Positions 9,863 through 19,859 of a stretch of DNA of 57,369 nt are shown piece by piece; position 1 is the first letter of the stretch; each line of letters opens with the position of its first letter. Origin of the DNA: Streptomyces huasconensis (lineage in GTDB: Bacteria > Actinomycetota > Actinomycetes > Streptomycetales > Streptomycetaceae). The notes beneath the pieces are model-generated. The model ran no database searches and was not told the DNA's origin. It was given only the letters and a program-made list of their open reading frames with translations. The position numbers were made by a program, and so were the translations under genes. The stretch spans positions 1 through 57,369 of the forward strand of contig RBWT01000024.1 in NCBI GenBank assembly GCA_004010275.1. Direction: 5' to 3'.

Positions 9863-11763
9863 GTGATCTCCATGCCCGCACCCCACCTCTCCCTGCCGCC
9901 CATCGACCACGCCCTTTCCCCCCTCACCGGCTGGACCCGCGCGCACTGGGAGGCGCTTGCCGACCGGCAGTTGGAGGCTCTGGTGCCTTTCGCCACGCCG
10001 GGGTTCGCGCAGTACCGGCTGCCGGGGCGGGCGAGTTGGTCCGGGGTGGTGTCGGACGGGCTGGAGGGCTTCGCGCGCTCCTTCCTGCTGGCCGCGTTCC
10101 GGATCGCGGGGGCGCGCGGTGAGGTGGACCCACGCCTCGTGGAGCGCTACACGTTGGGGCTGACGGCCGGCACCGACCCCGGCAGCGGCGAGGCGTGGCC
10201 CCCGCTCAGCGACCGTTCCCAGCAGATGGTCGAGGCCGCCTCCATCGCGATCGGGCTGCACGAGACCCGCCCGTGGATCTGGGACGCGCTCGACACCCGG
10301 GTCCAGGAGCGGGTGGTCGACTGGTTCTCCGGGTTCCTCGGGGCGAAGACGTGGGACAACAACTGGCGCCTCTTCCAGGTGGTTTCCGAGCAGTTCCTCG
10401 CCTCGGTCGGCGCCCCGTACAGCGAGGCCGACATCGAGGGCGGCCTGGACCGCATCGAGGACTGGCACCACGGCGACGGCTGGTACAGCGACGGCGACGG
10501 GCGCAACTACGACTACTACAACGGCTGGGCCATGCACCTCTACCCGCTGCTGTGGGCGCGCATGGCGGGACCGGGCGGCGACGGCGGACGCGCAGGGGTG
10601 TACCGCGAGCGCCTCGCCCGGTTCCTCGCGACCTACCCGCACTTCTTCGGCGGCGACGGCGCCCCCGTCCACCAGGGGCGTTCGCTCACCTACCGCTTCG
10701 CCGCCGCCGCGCCCGTGTGGATGGGCGCCCTCGCGCACTGCACGCCGCTGGCCCCCGGCCTGACCCGGCGGCTCGCCTCCGGCACGGCCCGGCACTTCGT
10801 GGAGCGCGGCGCGCCCGACGCACGGGGGCTGCTGCCGCTCGGCTGGTACGGGACGTTCCTGCCTGCCACCCAGGCCTACTCGGGCCCCGCGTCACCGTAC
10901 TGGGCGAGCAAGGGCTTCCTCGGCCTGCTGCTGCCCGCCGACCACCCGGTGTGGACGCAACGTGAACTCCCGCTGCCCGTCGAGGAGTCCGACCAGTACA
11001 CCGCGCTCCCCGTGCCCGGCTGGCTCCTGCACGGTACGCGGCACGACGGCATCGTGCGGCTCGTCAACCACGGCAGCGACCACAACCCCCTCCAAGGCCC
11101 GGCCCAGGACGACCCGCACTACGCCAAGTTCGCCGACCTCGACGGCGACGGCCCCCGAGACCGCCCCGCGCGCGTGGGAACGTACCGTCGACGGCCACCT
11201 CGCCCTGGTCACCGCCGACGGCACGCCCTCGCGCCGCCTGCGCATCCACCCCCTGCGCTGCGCGGGGCGTGTCGCCTCGTCCCGGTACGACGCCGAACTC
11301 CTGGGCCACGACGGCACGTTCCCCGTCGTGACGACGAGCGCGCTGCACGGCCCGTGGGAGATCCGCGCGCACCGGCTGCGGGCCCCGGCGGGCACGACCG
11401 TCCGCGAGGGCGGCTACGCGGTGGCCGACCGGACACCCCCGTACGCCGCACACGGCCCCGGCTGGGCCCTCACCCGTACGACGGCGGGGCTCACCAGCGC
11501 CGTGGTGGCCCTGCACGGCTGGGGCGAGGAGCCGGGCATCGCCCGCGAGACCGCGGCCCAACGCGTACGCACCGCACTCCGCGACGCCCTTCCTGACCCG
11601 CCCGCAGCACCCGGGCGGGCCCAGCGTGCACGTCACGCTGGTCGCCCTCTCGCGGGACACGGTCGACCCGCGGGCACTGCGCGAGTCCCTCACCTGCGCC
11701 GTGGAGGACGAGGGCGTGCGTGTCCGCTTCCCCGACGGAACCGAGCTGGAGCTGGAGCTGTGA
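9863..11763 (+). CDS. DUF2264 domain protein (glycan-processing-like), two frameshifts
   Basis: A large cytoplasmic protein of about 630 aa with the DUF2264 toroid. Tryptophan/aromatic-rich segments resemble alpha/alpha-barrel glycan enzymes: KTWDNNWRLFQVVSEQFL, GDGWYSDGDGRNYDYYNGW, and SPYWASKGFLGLLLP. Start is GTG 9863 (AGGAG 4 nt upstream) or ATG 9872 (MPAPHLSLPP). Breaks occur near 11150 and 11590. The C-terminus in the last frame reads ALSRDTVDPRALRESLTCAV and ends at 11763. No signal peptide is seen. The family has no firm enzymatic role that I can cite. Neighbouring lyase and galactosidase genes suggest carbohydrate metabolism. Confidence 0.82.
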
Positions 11764-11779
11764 CCAGGGTGCGACCGGG

Positions 11780-12301
11780 TCAGATGCCGCCGTCCTCCCG
11801 CCGGTGGATCTGCTCGACCAGCTCCGCGGCCAGCGTCTTGATCGTGTCGAGCCCCGCCCTGCCCCAGCGGCGCGGCTGGACGTCGACGACGCAGACCGTG
11901 CCGAGCACGATCTCCGTACGGTCGATGAGGGGCGCGCCCAGGTAGGAGCGGATGCCGATCTCGTCCACGACGGGGTTGCCGGCGAACCGCGGATAGTCGC
12001 AGACGTCCTCCAGGACGAGCGCCTTGCGGCGCACCACCACATGCGGGCAGTACCCGTGGTCGCGGGCGAGGTAGCGGCTCATGACGTTGTCCGGGCTGTG
12101 CAGCCCGGCGAAGAACTGCCGGTGCTCGTCGATGAAGTTGACCATCGCGTACGGCGCGCCCGTCAGCTCGGCGAGCCGGTCCGCGAAGAGGTCGAGGGCC
12201 GGGTCGGGCCGCTCGCCGATGCCCAGCCCGCGCAGCCGCCGCACGCGCGCGGGCGCCTCCTTGTCGACAGGGGTGAGCAGCAGGTGCCGGTCCGGCGTCA
12301 T
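11780..12301 (-). CDS. GAF-domain protein of the conservon operon
   Basis: An intact 173-aa protein made almost wholly of one GAF sensory domain (LTGAPYAMVNFIDEHRQFF, DHGYCPHVV, YLGAPLIDRTEIVLGTVCV). Its ATG at 12301-12299 overlaps the cvnD stop (ATGA), so it is translated with the conservon. GAF domains bind small ligands or cofactors. Here it occupies the fifth position, where other conservons have accessory genes such as cytochrome P450s. A role in feeding a signal to the CvnA/CvnD complex is inference. Confidence 0.88.
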   Translation of the reverse strand: MTPDRHLLLTPVDKEAPARVRRLRGLGIGERPDPALDLFADRLAELTGAPYAMVNFIDEHRQFFAGLHSPDNVMSRYLARDHGYCPHVVVRRKALVLEDVCDYPRFAGNPVVDEIGIRSYLGAPLIDRTEIVLGTVCVVDVQPRRWGRAGLDTIKTLAAELVEQIHRREDGGI

Positions 12302-12891
12302 GTGTGGGCTCCGTAGCTGGGGGCCGGGGCGTGGTTGAGGAGGTGCTTGACGAGGATGAGGAGCGTCTGGATGCCGGAGCTGGAGATCCGGGCGTCGCAG
12401 CGTACGACGGGGACCTGGGGGTCGAGGTCGATCGCGGCCCGTACCTCCTCGGGTTCGTAGCGGTAGGCACCGTCGAACTCGTTGATCGCGACGATGAAGC
12501 CCATGCCGCGCTGTTCGAAGAAGTCCACGGCGGCGAAGCAGTCCTCCAGGCGGCGGGTGTCGGCGAGAACGACCGCGCCGAGCGCGCCTTCGGAGAGTTC
12601 GTCCCACATGAACCAGAACCGCTCCTGGCCGGGCGTGCCGAAGAGGTACAGCACATGTTCGGGGTCGAGCGTGATGCGTCCGAAGTCCATGGCGACGGTC
12701 GTCGTGGTCTTGTTCTCCACGCCCGACAGGTCGTCGGTGGCCTCGCTGACCGTGGTGAGCAGTTCCTCGGTGCTCAGCGGCGCGATCTCGCTGACGGCGC
12801 CCACAAAGGTCGTCTTGCCGACCCCGAAACCACCGGCGACCAGGATTTTCAGTGCGGTGGGGAAGGGGTCAGAGCTGTCGTCGTAATCCAT
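12298..12891 (-). CDS. cvnD: Conservon GTPase CvnD
   Basis: An intact 197-aa Ras/MglA-like GTP-binding protein. Motifs: P-loop GGFGVGKTT (residues 20-28), switch region with FGTPGQERFWFMWDEL, and NEFD in the place of the NKxD guanine-specificity motif. It overlaps cvnC by 23 bp and the GAF gene by 4 bp. Conservon GTPases work with CvnA, B and C as a membrane-associated switch affecting development and antibiotic production in Streptomyces. Confidence 0.93.
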   Translation of the reverse strand: MDYDDSSDPFPTALKILVAGGFGVGKTTFVGAVSEIAPLSTEELLTTVSEATDDLSGVENKTTTTVAMDFGRITLDPEHVLYLFGTPGQERFWFMWDELSEGALGAVVLADTRRLEDCFAAVDFFEQRGMGFIVAINEFDGAYRYEPEEVRAAIDLDPQVPVVRCDARISSSGIQTLLILVKHLLNHAPAPSYGAHT

Positions 12892-13246
12892 CGAGCACTG
12901 CCTCCAACAGGGACCGGTCAGTGGGGTTGTGGTAGAAGTCCGGGGCCTTCATGGTGAGCGCCCCGGAGTCGAGGAGATCGCAGAGGATCACTTTGGTCAC
13001 GACCGCGGGCAGCTTCAGCTGGGCCGCGATCTCGGCGACGGAGGTCGGGGCTCCGCAGAGGCCGAGGGCCGCGGAGTGCTCGGGTCCGAGGTAGCCGAGC
13101 GGGGTCGCCCCCGTGGACATCACCTGGGAGAGCAGGTCGAGTTGGCTGGTCGGTCTGGTCCGTCCGTCGCTGACGGTGTAGGGGCGGACGAGCCGTCCCG
13201 CGGCGTCGTCGAGCCAGGGCCCGTCGTGCGGGGCCGCCACGCTCAT
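12869..13246 (-). CDS. cvnC: Conservon protein CvnC (DUF742)
   Basis: An intact 125-aa DUF742 protein. The N-terminus has LVRPYTVSDGRTRP, typical of the family, followed by a winged-helix-like part (TSVAEIAAQLKLPAVVTKVILCDLLDSGAL). The start overlaps the cvnB stop by 4 bp (ATGA at 13243-13246) and the end overlaps cvnD, so the genes are coupled. Confidence 0.92.
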   Translation of the reverse strand: MSVAAPHDGPWLDDAAGRLVRPYTVSDGRTRPTSQLDLLSQVMSTGATPLGYLGPEHSAALGLCGAPTSVAEIAAQLKLPAVVTKVILCDLLDSGALTMKAPDFYHNPTDRSLLEAVLDGLRRQL

Positions 13247-13677
13247 CGCCTCATCGACGCGGGTTCCCCGGCCGGCTGCCGGGGCGCGGTGATCAGGTAC
13301 GGGCGCACGCTCTTGACGAGCATCGCCATCTCGTAGCCGAGGACGGCCGCGTCGGCGTCGCGGCCCGCGAGCACGGCGAGGCAGGTGCCGGAGCCCGCCG
13401 TGGAGACGAACAGCAGTGTGGAGTCCAGCTCCACGACGACCTGCCGGACGTCCCCGCCGTCCCCGAAGCGGACACCGGCGCTGCGCCCGAGCGAGTAGAG
13501 GCCCGAGGCGAGGGCCGCCATGTGGTCGGCGCTGTCCGGGTCGAGGCCGTGCACCGACTTCACGAGCCCGTCGGAGGAGAGCAGGACGGCGCTGCGGGTG
13601 TGCGGCACGCGCTGCACGAGTCCGCTCATCAGCCAGTCGAGATCGGATACATGGCCGGTCGGCGCATCGCTCGCCAT
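13243..13677 (-). CDS. cvnB: Conservon roadblock/LC7 protein CvnB
   Basis: An intact 144-aa roadblock/LC7-fold protein (LDWLMSGLVQRVPHTRSAVL, SADHMAALASGLYSLGRSAG). Such proteins act as GTPase-activating or scaffold partners of MglA/CvnD-type GTPases. ATG 13677 gives MASDAPTGHVSDLDW, the usual opening of the family. It follows cvnA after an 83-bp gap. Confidence 0.92.
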   Translation of the reverse strand: MASDAPTGHVSDLDWLMSGLVQRVPHTRSAVLLSSDGLVKSVHGLDPDSADHMAALASGLYSLGRSAGVRFGDGGDVRQVVVELDSTLLFVSTAGSGTCLAVLAGRDADAAVLGYEMAMLVKSVRPYLITAPRQPAGEPASMRR

Positions 13678-13760
13678 GGTGGATCGACTCCTTGAGATAC
13701 GACGTACGAGGGTCTGCCTGCGCAGAGGTTGTGGGGGGTGATCGGGCGTCATCGTGCTGC

Positions 13761-15602
13761 TCAGCCGCCTTGTCCGCTGCCGTGACGGGGGAAGCCGTAG
13801 TCCTGGAGGCCGCCGTCCTGGAGGCCGCTGTCCGGGAGGCCGCCGGTGTCGTACTCCCGTGGGATGGGGTCGCGCGCTTCCTGCGCCTGGGCCAGGCCGA
13901 TGCCGCGCTGGAACGCGGCCATCAGCCCCGGATCGTGGCCGACGAGTTGGTCGCCGTCGGGCCGCGGCCCCGGGGAGTCCCGCAGCTGGGGCACGATGTG
14001 TTCCTGCGCGCGCCGCTTGGGGAGCTGGGGCCTGTCGGCCCGCCCTCCCACGGCTCCGCCGAGGGGCGCAGCGGCACGGCGGCGTGCTCGGCCGCGGCCT
14101 GCCGGTCTTCGGGACGGATGCCGGGCACGGCGTCGGCGGGCGTCGGCCGGTCCTGGCGTGCGCCGCGCACGGGCAGGGGGCGGGGCTGCCCCCCGGCGCG
14201 GTCGGGAGCCGTGTCGCCGCTGCGGCTGGACGGCACGGGGACGGGTTCCTGGCGCGGCTCCGGCCCGGGGTGCGTCTGAGGCAGTGCACCGCCGGTACCG
14301 CGTACGTCCGGAGCATGCGGTACGACGTCCTGATCGTGCCGCACCGCGCCCTGCACATGCTGCTGTACGTCACTCGCGGCGGGCTCGTCCTGCGGCTCGG
14401 CGCCCAGCAGTTCCTGGGGCAGGATCAGTACGGCCTGCACCCCGCCGTAGATGTTGCCCTGGAGCCGGACCGCGACACCGTGCCGACGGGCGAGCGCGGC
14501 GACCACGAAGAGGCCGATCCGCCCGTCCTGCAGCAGACTCGCGACGTTGACCTGGTCGGGGTCGGCGAGCAGCCGGTTCATCTTGTTCTGCTCGGCGAGG
14601 GGCATGCCGAGGCCCCGGTCCTCCACCTCGACGGCGAGGCCGGCGGTCACGAGGTTGGCGCGCAGCAGGACCTGGGTGTGCGGCGCCGAGAACACCGTGG
14701 CGTTCTCGATGAGTTCGGCGAGCAGGTGGATGACGTCGGCCACGGCGTGACCGCTCAGGGTGCCGGCGATGGGCGGCACCAGCTTGACGCGGGAGTACTG
14801 CTCGACCTCGGCGGTTGCGGAGCGCATCACCTCGGTCATCGGGACGGGGCTGGTCCACTGGCGGCGCGAGACGGCGCCGCCGAGCACGGCGAGGTTCTCG
14901 GCGTGCCTGCGGATGCGGGTGGCGAGATGGTCGACGTGGAAGAGGCCCTTGAGCAGCTCGGGGTCCTCGACGTCGTTCTCCAACTCGTCGAGCAGGCAGA
15001 TCTCGCGGTGCACCAGCGACTGGAGGCGCCGGGCGAGGTTGACGAAGACCTCGACCTTCTGTTCGCTGCCCGCCTGGCTGGAGAGCTGCGCGGCCTGCAC
15101 GACGGCGTCGACGGCGACGTCCTGGGCGCGCGTCAGCTCGACCGCGAGCTGGTCGAACTCGTCGCCGTCCGGCCGGTCCCGCGGCGGTGTCCCGCGTACG
15201 GGCGGCTCGTCGCCGCGGCGCAGGCGCTCCACGACACCGCGCAGCTCGGACTGGCCCTGCACGGCGGCCCGGCGCAGGGTGCCCACCCGGTCCCGTACGG
15301 TCCTGGCGGCGCGGTCGGCAGCCACGGCGGCGACCCCGATGCCCGGTGAGGGCGACGAGCGCCGCGAGCGGTGAGGACGGCGAGCAGGGCGGGGCCGGGC
15401 CGCGCTCCGGTCGTGCGCAGGGTGAAGAGCACGGCCGCGCAGGCGCTCAGACCGACGGCGACGGCGGCAGCACCGCGATGCGCAGGAGGTGCGGCCGTAT
15501 GTGGGTCTCGGGCAGGGCGGTGGCGGTGCGGCCCCCGGGCCTGCCGTGCCGGCCGCCCTCACGGCGGTCTGCGCGGGCGGCCGGTGCGCGTAGGTGAGAC
15601 AT
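13761..15602 (-). CDS. cvnA: Conservon sensor histidine kinase-like CvnA, frameshifted
   Basis: A membrane-anchored sensor-kinase-like protein of about 610 aa. ATG 15602 opens a basic N-terminus, then a hydrophobic stretch (SACAAVLFTLRTTG and ALLAVLTARG) that is broken between frames near 15350. The kinase part is continuous: a helical dimerisation region (RRLQSLVHREICLLDELE), the N box LLAELIENATVFSAPHTQV and the ATP lid DRGLGMPLAEQNKMN. The proline-rich tail shifts frame near 14050 and ends at 13761. As in other CvnA proteins, no classical phospho-acceptor HExxT motif is evident. It is the first gene of the operon. Confidence 0.87.
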
Positions 15603-15658
15603 CTGCGTCCTAGGTACGGGGTGACGGGGCTCCAGCGGGCGTCCCGACTCCCTTTTCT

Positions 15659-15760
15659 GGCATGGATCTCGGCGTGGTTCTCGGCATGGATCTCAGCGGG
15701 TTCTTCGGCATGGATCTCGGCGGGCTCTTCGGTGTGGATCTCGGCGTGTTTTCGGCATGG
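15659..15760. repeat. 24-bp tandem repeat upstream of cvnA
   Basis: Units starting GGCATGGATCTC at 15659, 15683, 15707 and 15731 (the last as GGTGTGGATCTC) are spaced exactly 24 bp. A partial unit follows at 15754. Because 24 is a multiple of three, every frame encodes an 8-residue repeat, but no frame looks like a real protein. It lies 57 bp upstream of the cvnA start. The rest of 15603-16061 holds no gene I can support. Confidence 0.75.
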
Positions 15761-15991
15761 TGTTCGGCGTCGCCGTGCCGGCCGACAGGTCGCGAGGGCA
15801 TGCCTGCGCGTGATCGCTGCGTCGCCCGACGACCACTCACGGTAGTCGGCAACACATCATGTGCGGTGGGCAGTTGACAAAGTCAGCGGGCCCGGGTCCC
15901 GCTCTGGTATGACGCGCCGCACGCCAGTCCGATTCGGCTCGTACGTAGGTACGAGTCGCCGGCCGGAGGGGGCCGCAGGGCACCGCTCACG

Positions 15992-16035
15992 AACAGCAGT
16001 GCCCCGGCCGGGTCGGCCGGGGCACTGCTGTTTTT
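15992..16035. terminator. Strong stem-loop terminator
   Basis: Perfect 18-bp arms (15992-16009 and 16015-16032) enclose a 5-nt loop. A T run (16031-16035) follows on the plus strand, so it is an ideal intrinsic terminator in that direction. On the minus strand it sits just after the hydrolase stop at 16062 and also fits as its terminator, with only a short T tract. Confidence 0.8.
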
Positions 16036-16061
16036 CCGCGTATGGGGGGTGTGGCGGCGGG

Positions 16062-17262
16062 CTAAGCGACGGGCGCCGCTTCCAGGTCGCCGCTGTCGTC
16101 GCGTGGCCCGGGCCCCGCCCGGCGTCGGCAGCTCGGGCCAGCCGCCGTCCGGGACGACCGCCACGCCGCGCCACCAGGGCGCGGTGGGCACGGTCCGGGC
16201 CGTGGGCTCGAAGGGCTCACCGGGGCAGGGCAGCGCGATCCTCGCACCCGCGCGGCGTGCCGCGGCGAGGGTGCCCTCCCCCGGCTCCGACCACGGGTGC
16301 GGGGCGAGGTTGAACGTGCCCCAGTGGATCGGCAGCATCAGCCCGCGGGCCGGGTCGTCGCCCTGGAGGTCGAGGTGGGCCCGCATGCCCTCCTCGGGCG
16401 TCATGTGGATGTCGGGCCAGAACTCGCTGTAGGCACCGATCTGGACCATCGTGACGTCGAACGGTCCGTGCTCGGCGCCGATCTCGCGGAAGCCGGGGAA
16501 GTACCCCGTGTCCCCGCTGTGGTAGACGCGGTGCTCGGGCCCGGCGACCACCCAGGACGCCCAGAGCGTGTGCTGCTGGTTGCGCAGGCCGCGGCCGCAG
16601 AAGTGCCGCGCGGGCGTCGCCGTGAGCGTCAGCCCCGCCACTTCCGCCGACTCGTGCCAGTCCAGCTCGCGGAGCCGGTCGGCGGGCACGCCCCAGCGCT
16701 CCAGGTGGGCGCCGACGCCGAGCGGCACGGCGAACACCGTGTCCGTACCGGCCAGCGCCTTGATCGTCGGCATGTCCAAGTGGTCGTAGTGGTCGTGCGA
16801 GACGACCACGGCGTCGACCGGGCCGAGGGCGGCCAGGGGCACCGGCACGGGGTGCAGCCGCTTGGGCCCCGCGAAGGAGAACGGCGAGCACCGCTCGCCC
16901 CACACCGGGTCGAAGAGCACGCGCCGGCCGTCGATCTCGGCGAGGACGCTGGAGTGCCCCATCCAGGTGACGCGCAGGCCGTCCGTCGGCGGCTTGGCGA
17001 GGTCGGCGAGGGTGGTGGCGTGCACGGGGACCGTGCCGGCGGGGCCACGGCGTACGCGCTCCTCCTTGCGGAAGTAGATCTTGGCGAACTCCATGGTGGA
17101 CCCCGAGGGTCTGATCCGCGCCCCTACGGGGTTCTGGAAGGAGCCCTCGGCCACGGAGAAGTTCGGCGATCTGCGAATCCGGGCAAGCCGCGCACCGGCC
17201 GGGTCCGCTCCGAAGGCGGGGGTCCGCAGCGAGCGGAGCCCGGGAATCAGGGACCGGGACAC
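16062..17262 (-). CDS. Metallo-beta-lactamase-fold hydrolase (NAPE-PLD/UlaG-like)
   Basis: A metal-dependent hydrolase of about 400 aa. The GTG start at 17262 has AGGAGG 4 nt upstream. Motifs: RVTWMGHSSVLAEIDG, the metal-binding SHDHYDHLD (HxHxDH), PARHFCGRG, HSGDTGYFPGF and LPIHWGTF. This set matches the family that contains N-acyl-phosphatidylethanolamine phospholipase D. The frame stays open to 15883, but the C-terminal part past PGGARATRRQRR looks wrong. Another frame ends DDSGDLEAAPVA at 16062, just before the terminator, so a late frameshift near 16130 is likely. The substrate is unknown. Confidence 0.85.
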
Positions 17263-17414
17263 GGGACCTCCTGAGGGGGTGATGGGGCCTACCCATTATG
17301 TCCATGCCACGCGGGGCCACATTTCCGGAGTCCCGATTCGACCGGTTCCCGCGCCCGGCCCGCCTCGGCGCGGGCCGGATGTCACATTCCCCGGGGCTCG
17401 ATCCGTCCCATGAG

Positions 17415-17439
17415 TGATCCGGTGACCGTCGCCGGATCA
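17415..17439. promoter_or_regulatory. Inverted repeat before the AhpD-like gene
   Basis: TGATCCGG (17415-17422) and CCGGATCA (17432-17439) form perfect 8-bp arms with a 9-bp spacer, ending 19 bp before the start codon at 17459. It is a candidate operator, possibly for the TetR regulator encoded downstream. Confidence 0.45.
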
Positions 17440-17458
17440 TGACACCGGAGGTGCCCTC

Positions 17459-18046
17459 ATGGCCCGCGTCTCGCTCGCCCCTCGCCGCACGCTCTTCTAC
17501 CGCCTCATGGAGTGGTACTCGAAGCGGACCTACGGCAAGGTCCTCGACCCCGGCAAGGCCATGGCCCACAACCCGCGGGCGCTGTGGACGTACCTTCGCT
17601 TCGAGCAGGGCGTGGCCAAGTGGAACAAGCTGGACGCCGACCTCAAGGAACTCGCCGTGATGGCGTCGGCCGCCTCCATCGGCTGCTCGTGGTGCATGGA
17701 CTTCGGGTTCTGGGAGTCGTACAGGCGTGGCATGGATGCCCGGAAGCTGCGGGACGTGCCCGTCTGGCGGGACAGCGACGCCTACACGCCGCTGGAGCGT
17801 GACGTGATGGAGTACGCGGAGGCGGTGACCGCGAACCCGCCCACCGTCGACGACGCCCTCGCCGGCCGGCTGCGCGAACGCCTCGGTGAGCCCGCCTTCG
17901 TCGAACTGACCGCGATGGTCGCCGTGGAGAACTACCGCTCGCGCTTCAACTCGGCCCTCGGCCTGACCAGCCAGGGCTTCAAGGACTCCTGCGACCTGCG
18001 TGATCTGCGCGACCTGGGCGATCTGCCGCGTGCCGATGCCCGGTGA
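17459..18046 (+). CDS. Carboxymuconolactone decarboxylase / AhpD-like protein
   Basis: An intact 195-aa all-helical protein. GGAGG 7 nt before ATG 17459 supports the start. Cys76 and Cys79 in GCSWCMDFG form the CxxC of AhpD-type alkylhydroperoxidases, preceded by LKELAVMASAASI. It probably has peroxide-linked thiol/disulfide activity. The C-terminus carries a short repeat (DLRDLRDLGDL). A TetR regulator follows 40-50 bp downstream on the same strand and may control it. Confidence 0.9.
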   Translation: MARVSLAPRRTLFYRLMEWYSKRTYGKVLDPGKAMAHNPRALWTYLRFEQGVAKWNKLDADLKELAVMASAASIGCSWCMDFGFWESYRRGMDARKLRDVPVWRDSDAYTPLERDVMEYAEAVTANPPTVDDALAGRLRERLGEPAFVELTAMVAVENYRSRFNSALGLTSQGFKDSCDLRDLRDLGDLPRADAR

Positions 18047-18085
18047 GTCCGTGCGGTCCGGGCACGGTCGGCGGGTCTGGGTAGG

Positions 18086-18711
18086 GTGCACCGCGTGACT
18101 GGGGTGCGGTTGAGCGTGGCGGAGCGGCGGGCGGAGATGCTTGTCGCGACCGTCGAACAGATCGAGCTGCGGGGCGTCGCGGCCGTACGGATAGCGGACG
18201 TCGCGGCCGCCCTCGGGGTGAGCAACGCGCTGGTGCTGTACCACTTCTCGTCCAAGGAGAAGCTGGTCGCCGCTGCCTTCGAGCACGCCGAGCGCGGCGC
18301 GATCTGACCCGGCTGCGCAAACTGCTGGGCCGCCGCACCTCGGCGCTGCGGCGGCTGCGCGCGGCCGTGCGGTGGTACGCGCCGACGGCGCAGGCCAAGG
18401 GCTGGCGGCTGTGGATAGAGGGCTGGTCCGCGGCCCTGCGGGAGCCGACGCTACGCGCGGTGACCCGTGACCTCGACCGCCAGTGGAAGGCGGAGCTGGC
18501 GGAGGTCATCGCGGAGGGCTCGGCCGCGGGCGAGTTCCACTGCCCGGACCCCATGGGGGCGGCCCTGCGCCTCACGGCACTCCTGGACGGCCTGGCCGTC
18601 CAGATGACGGCGTACGAGGGCGCGCTCCCCCGCGCCCTGGCCCGCACCTGGACGGACGAGGCCCTGGCCCGCGAACTGGGCCTCCACCCCACCCAACTGA
18701 CAACGGCATAA
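18086..18711 (+). CDS. TetR-family transcriptional regulator, one frameshift
   Basis: A repressor of about 205 aa. The N-terminal helix-turn-helix is clear (VAAVRIADVAAALGVSNALVLYHFSSKEKL). The frame ends prematurely at 18306 and resumes as LTRLRKLLGRRTSALRRLR, with a ligand-binding domain (GWRLWIEGWSAALREPTLRA, DGLAVQMTAYEGALP), to 18711. A one-base error near 18297 explains it. Start is GTG 18086 or GTG 18095. It shares its strand with the AhpD-like gene, whose upstream palindrome could be its operator. Confidence 0.85.
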
Positions 18712-18724
18712 CCCACCGCCCTTA

Positions 18725-18772
18725 AGGGGCGCGAGGAACTGCGCGAGCAACCACCCCCAGCCCGCACCCGAC
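18725..18772. repeat. Streptomyces dispersed intergenic repeat, copy 1
   Basis: A 48-bp element beginning AGGGGCGCGAGGAACTGCGC and ending CCCGCACCCGAC. This sequence type is frequent between genes in Streptomyces genomes. It lies between the convergent TetR and GDSL genes. Confidence 0.75.
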
Positions 18773-18792
18773 AAACCGAGACCACCCACGTC

Positions 18793-18840
18793 AGGGGCGC
18801 GGGGAACTGCGCGAGCAACCACAACGAACCCGCACCCGAC
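18793..18840. repeat. Streptomyces dispersed intergenic repeat, copy 2
   Basis: A 48-bp second copy in the same orientation, 68 bp from copy 1, with the core AGGGGCGCGGGGAACTGCGC and the same ending. Together they fill most of the convergent 18712-18892 gap. Confidence 0.75.
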
Positions 18841-18892
18841 CCCCAAGCCCTGTCCCCACAACCACCCCCAGCCCCGCCCACCCAGCGGAGCG

Positions 18893-19699
18893 CTAAAGCG
18901 GCAAGAGATCCGGCCGCTTCGCCGCCACATGGTCCCCCGAGCTCTCCCCCCGGATACGCCGCCCGATCCACGGCACCAGATACTCCCGCGCCCAGTGGAT
19001 GTCGTCCCGCCGCAGGTCCAGCGCACCGCGGGGCGGCAGCGGCGGCCACGCCTGGTCGGGGTCGGCCGGCACCTCCAGGCCGAGCACCTGCGCGGCACGC
19101 AGAGCCACGCGCGTATGCCCCTCGGCGGAGAGATGGAGCCGGTCGCCGTCCCAGGCCCGGCGGTCCTGCACGGTCTTCAGCGACCACAGGTCGAGGACGG
19201 GGCAGCCGTAGCGATCGGCGACCGCCCGCACATGCATGTTGTACGTGGCGATCTTGCCGCGCAGATGCTTGAGCACGGCGACGCCCCGCGTGTCGAACCC
19301 GGTGGTCACCATGACCGTGCCGACCGCCGAGGAGAGGTCGGCGACGGCCCGCTCGAAGCGCTCGGCCACCTCGTCGGGATCGGTGCCGGGACGGATGATG
19401 TCGTTGCCGCCCGCGCAGAAGGTCACGAGGTCGGGGGCCAGCTTCTTGGCGCGCGGCACCTGGTCCGCGACGATCTGGTCGAGAAGCTTGCCGCGCACGG
19501 CGAGGTTGGCGTACCGGAACGAGTGCTCGGGCACCCGGTCGGCCAGCAGGACGGCGAGGCGGTCGGCCCACCCGACGAACGTGCCGTCGGGGCCGGGGTC
19601 ACCCACGCCTTCGGTGAAGCTGTCGCCGACCGCTGCGTAGGAGCTGAATACGCCGTTGCTGATGGGGGGACTGATGAAGGTTGTCGACTCTGCGCTCAC
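18893..19699 (-). CDS. SGNH/GDSL-family esterase
   Basis: An intact 268-aa hydrolase. Block I AVGDSFTEG carries the nucleophile Ser27. Block III is CAGGNDII. The catalytic Asp/His pair is in DGDRLHLSAEGH. No signal peptide is seen, so it is probably cytoplasmic. GTG 19699 is the annotated start. The strong GGAGG lies 17 nt upstream, so the exact start is uncertain. Ester substrate unknown. Confidence 0.9.
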   Translation of the reverse strand: MSAESTTFISPPISNGVFSSYAAVGDSFTEGVGDPGPDGTFVGWADRLAVLLADRVPEHSFRYANLAVRGKLLDQIVADQVPRAKKLAPDLVTFCAGGNDIIRPGTDPDEVAERFERAVADLSSAVGTVMVTTGFDTRGVAVLKHLRGKIATYNMHVRAVADRYGCPVLDLWSLKTVQDRRAWDGDRLHLSAEGHTRVALRAAQVLGLEVPADPDQAWPPLPPRGALDLRRDDIHWAREYLVPWIGRRIRGESSGDHVAAKRPDLLPL

Positions 19700-19859
19700 G
19701 ACGACACATCTTTCACCTCCCTAAGTGACCTACGCCACCGTAGGGAGGGGTTGACGGGGCGTGAGATAAGCCACCGGTCAAGATTCATTCAAAGGCGGAA
19801 TAAGCACCGCCCCGCACCGGCGTTCCTGACCTTCACACCCCTCAGACCCGTCACACCCC

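Noticed and set aside
15883..16061. C-terminal extension of the metallo-beta-lactamase-fold protein to 15883
   Set aside because: The extension runs through the strong terminator and has no family character. An alternative frame ends naturally at 16062.
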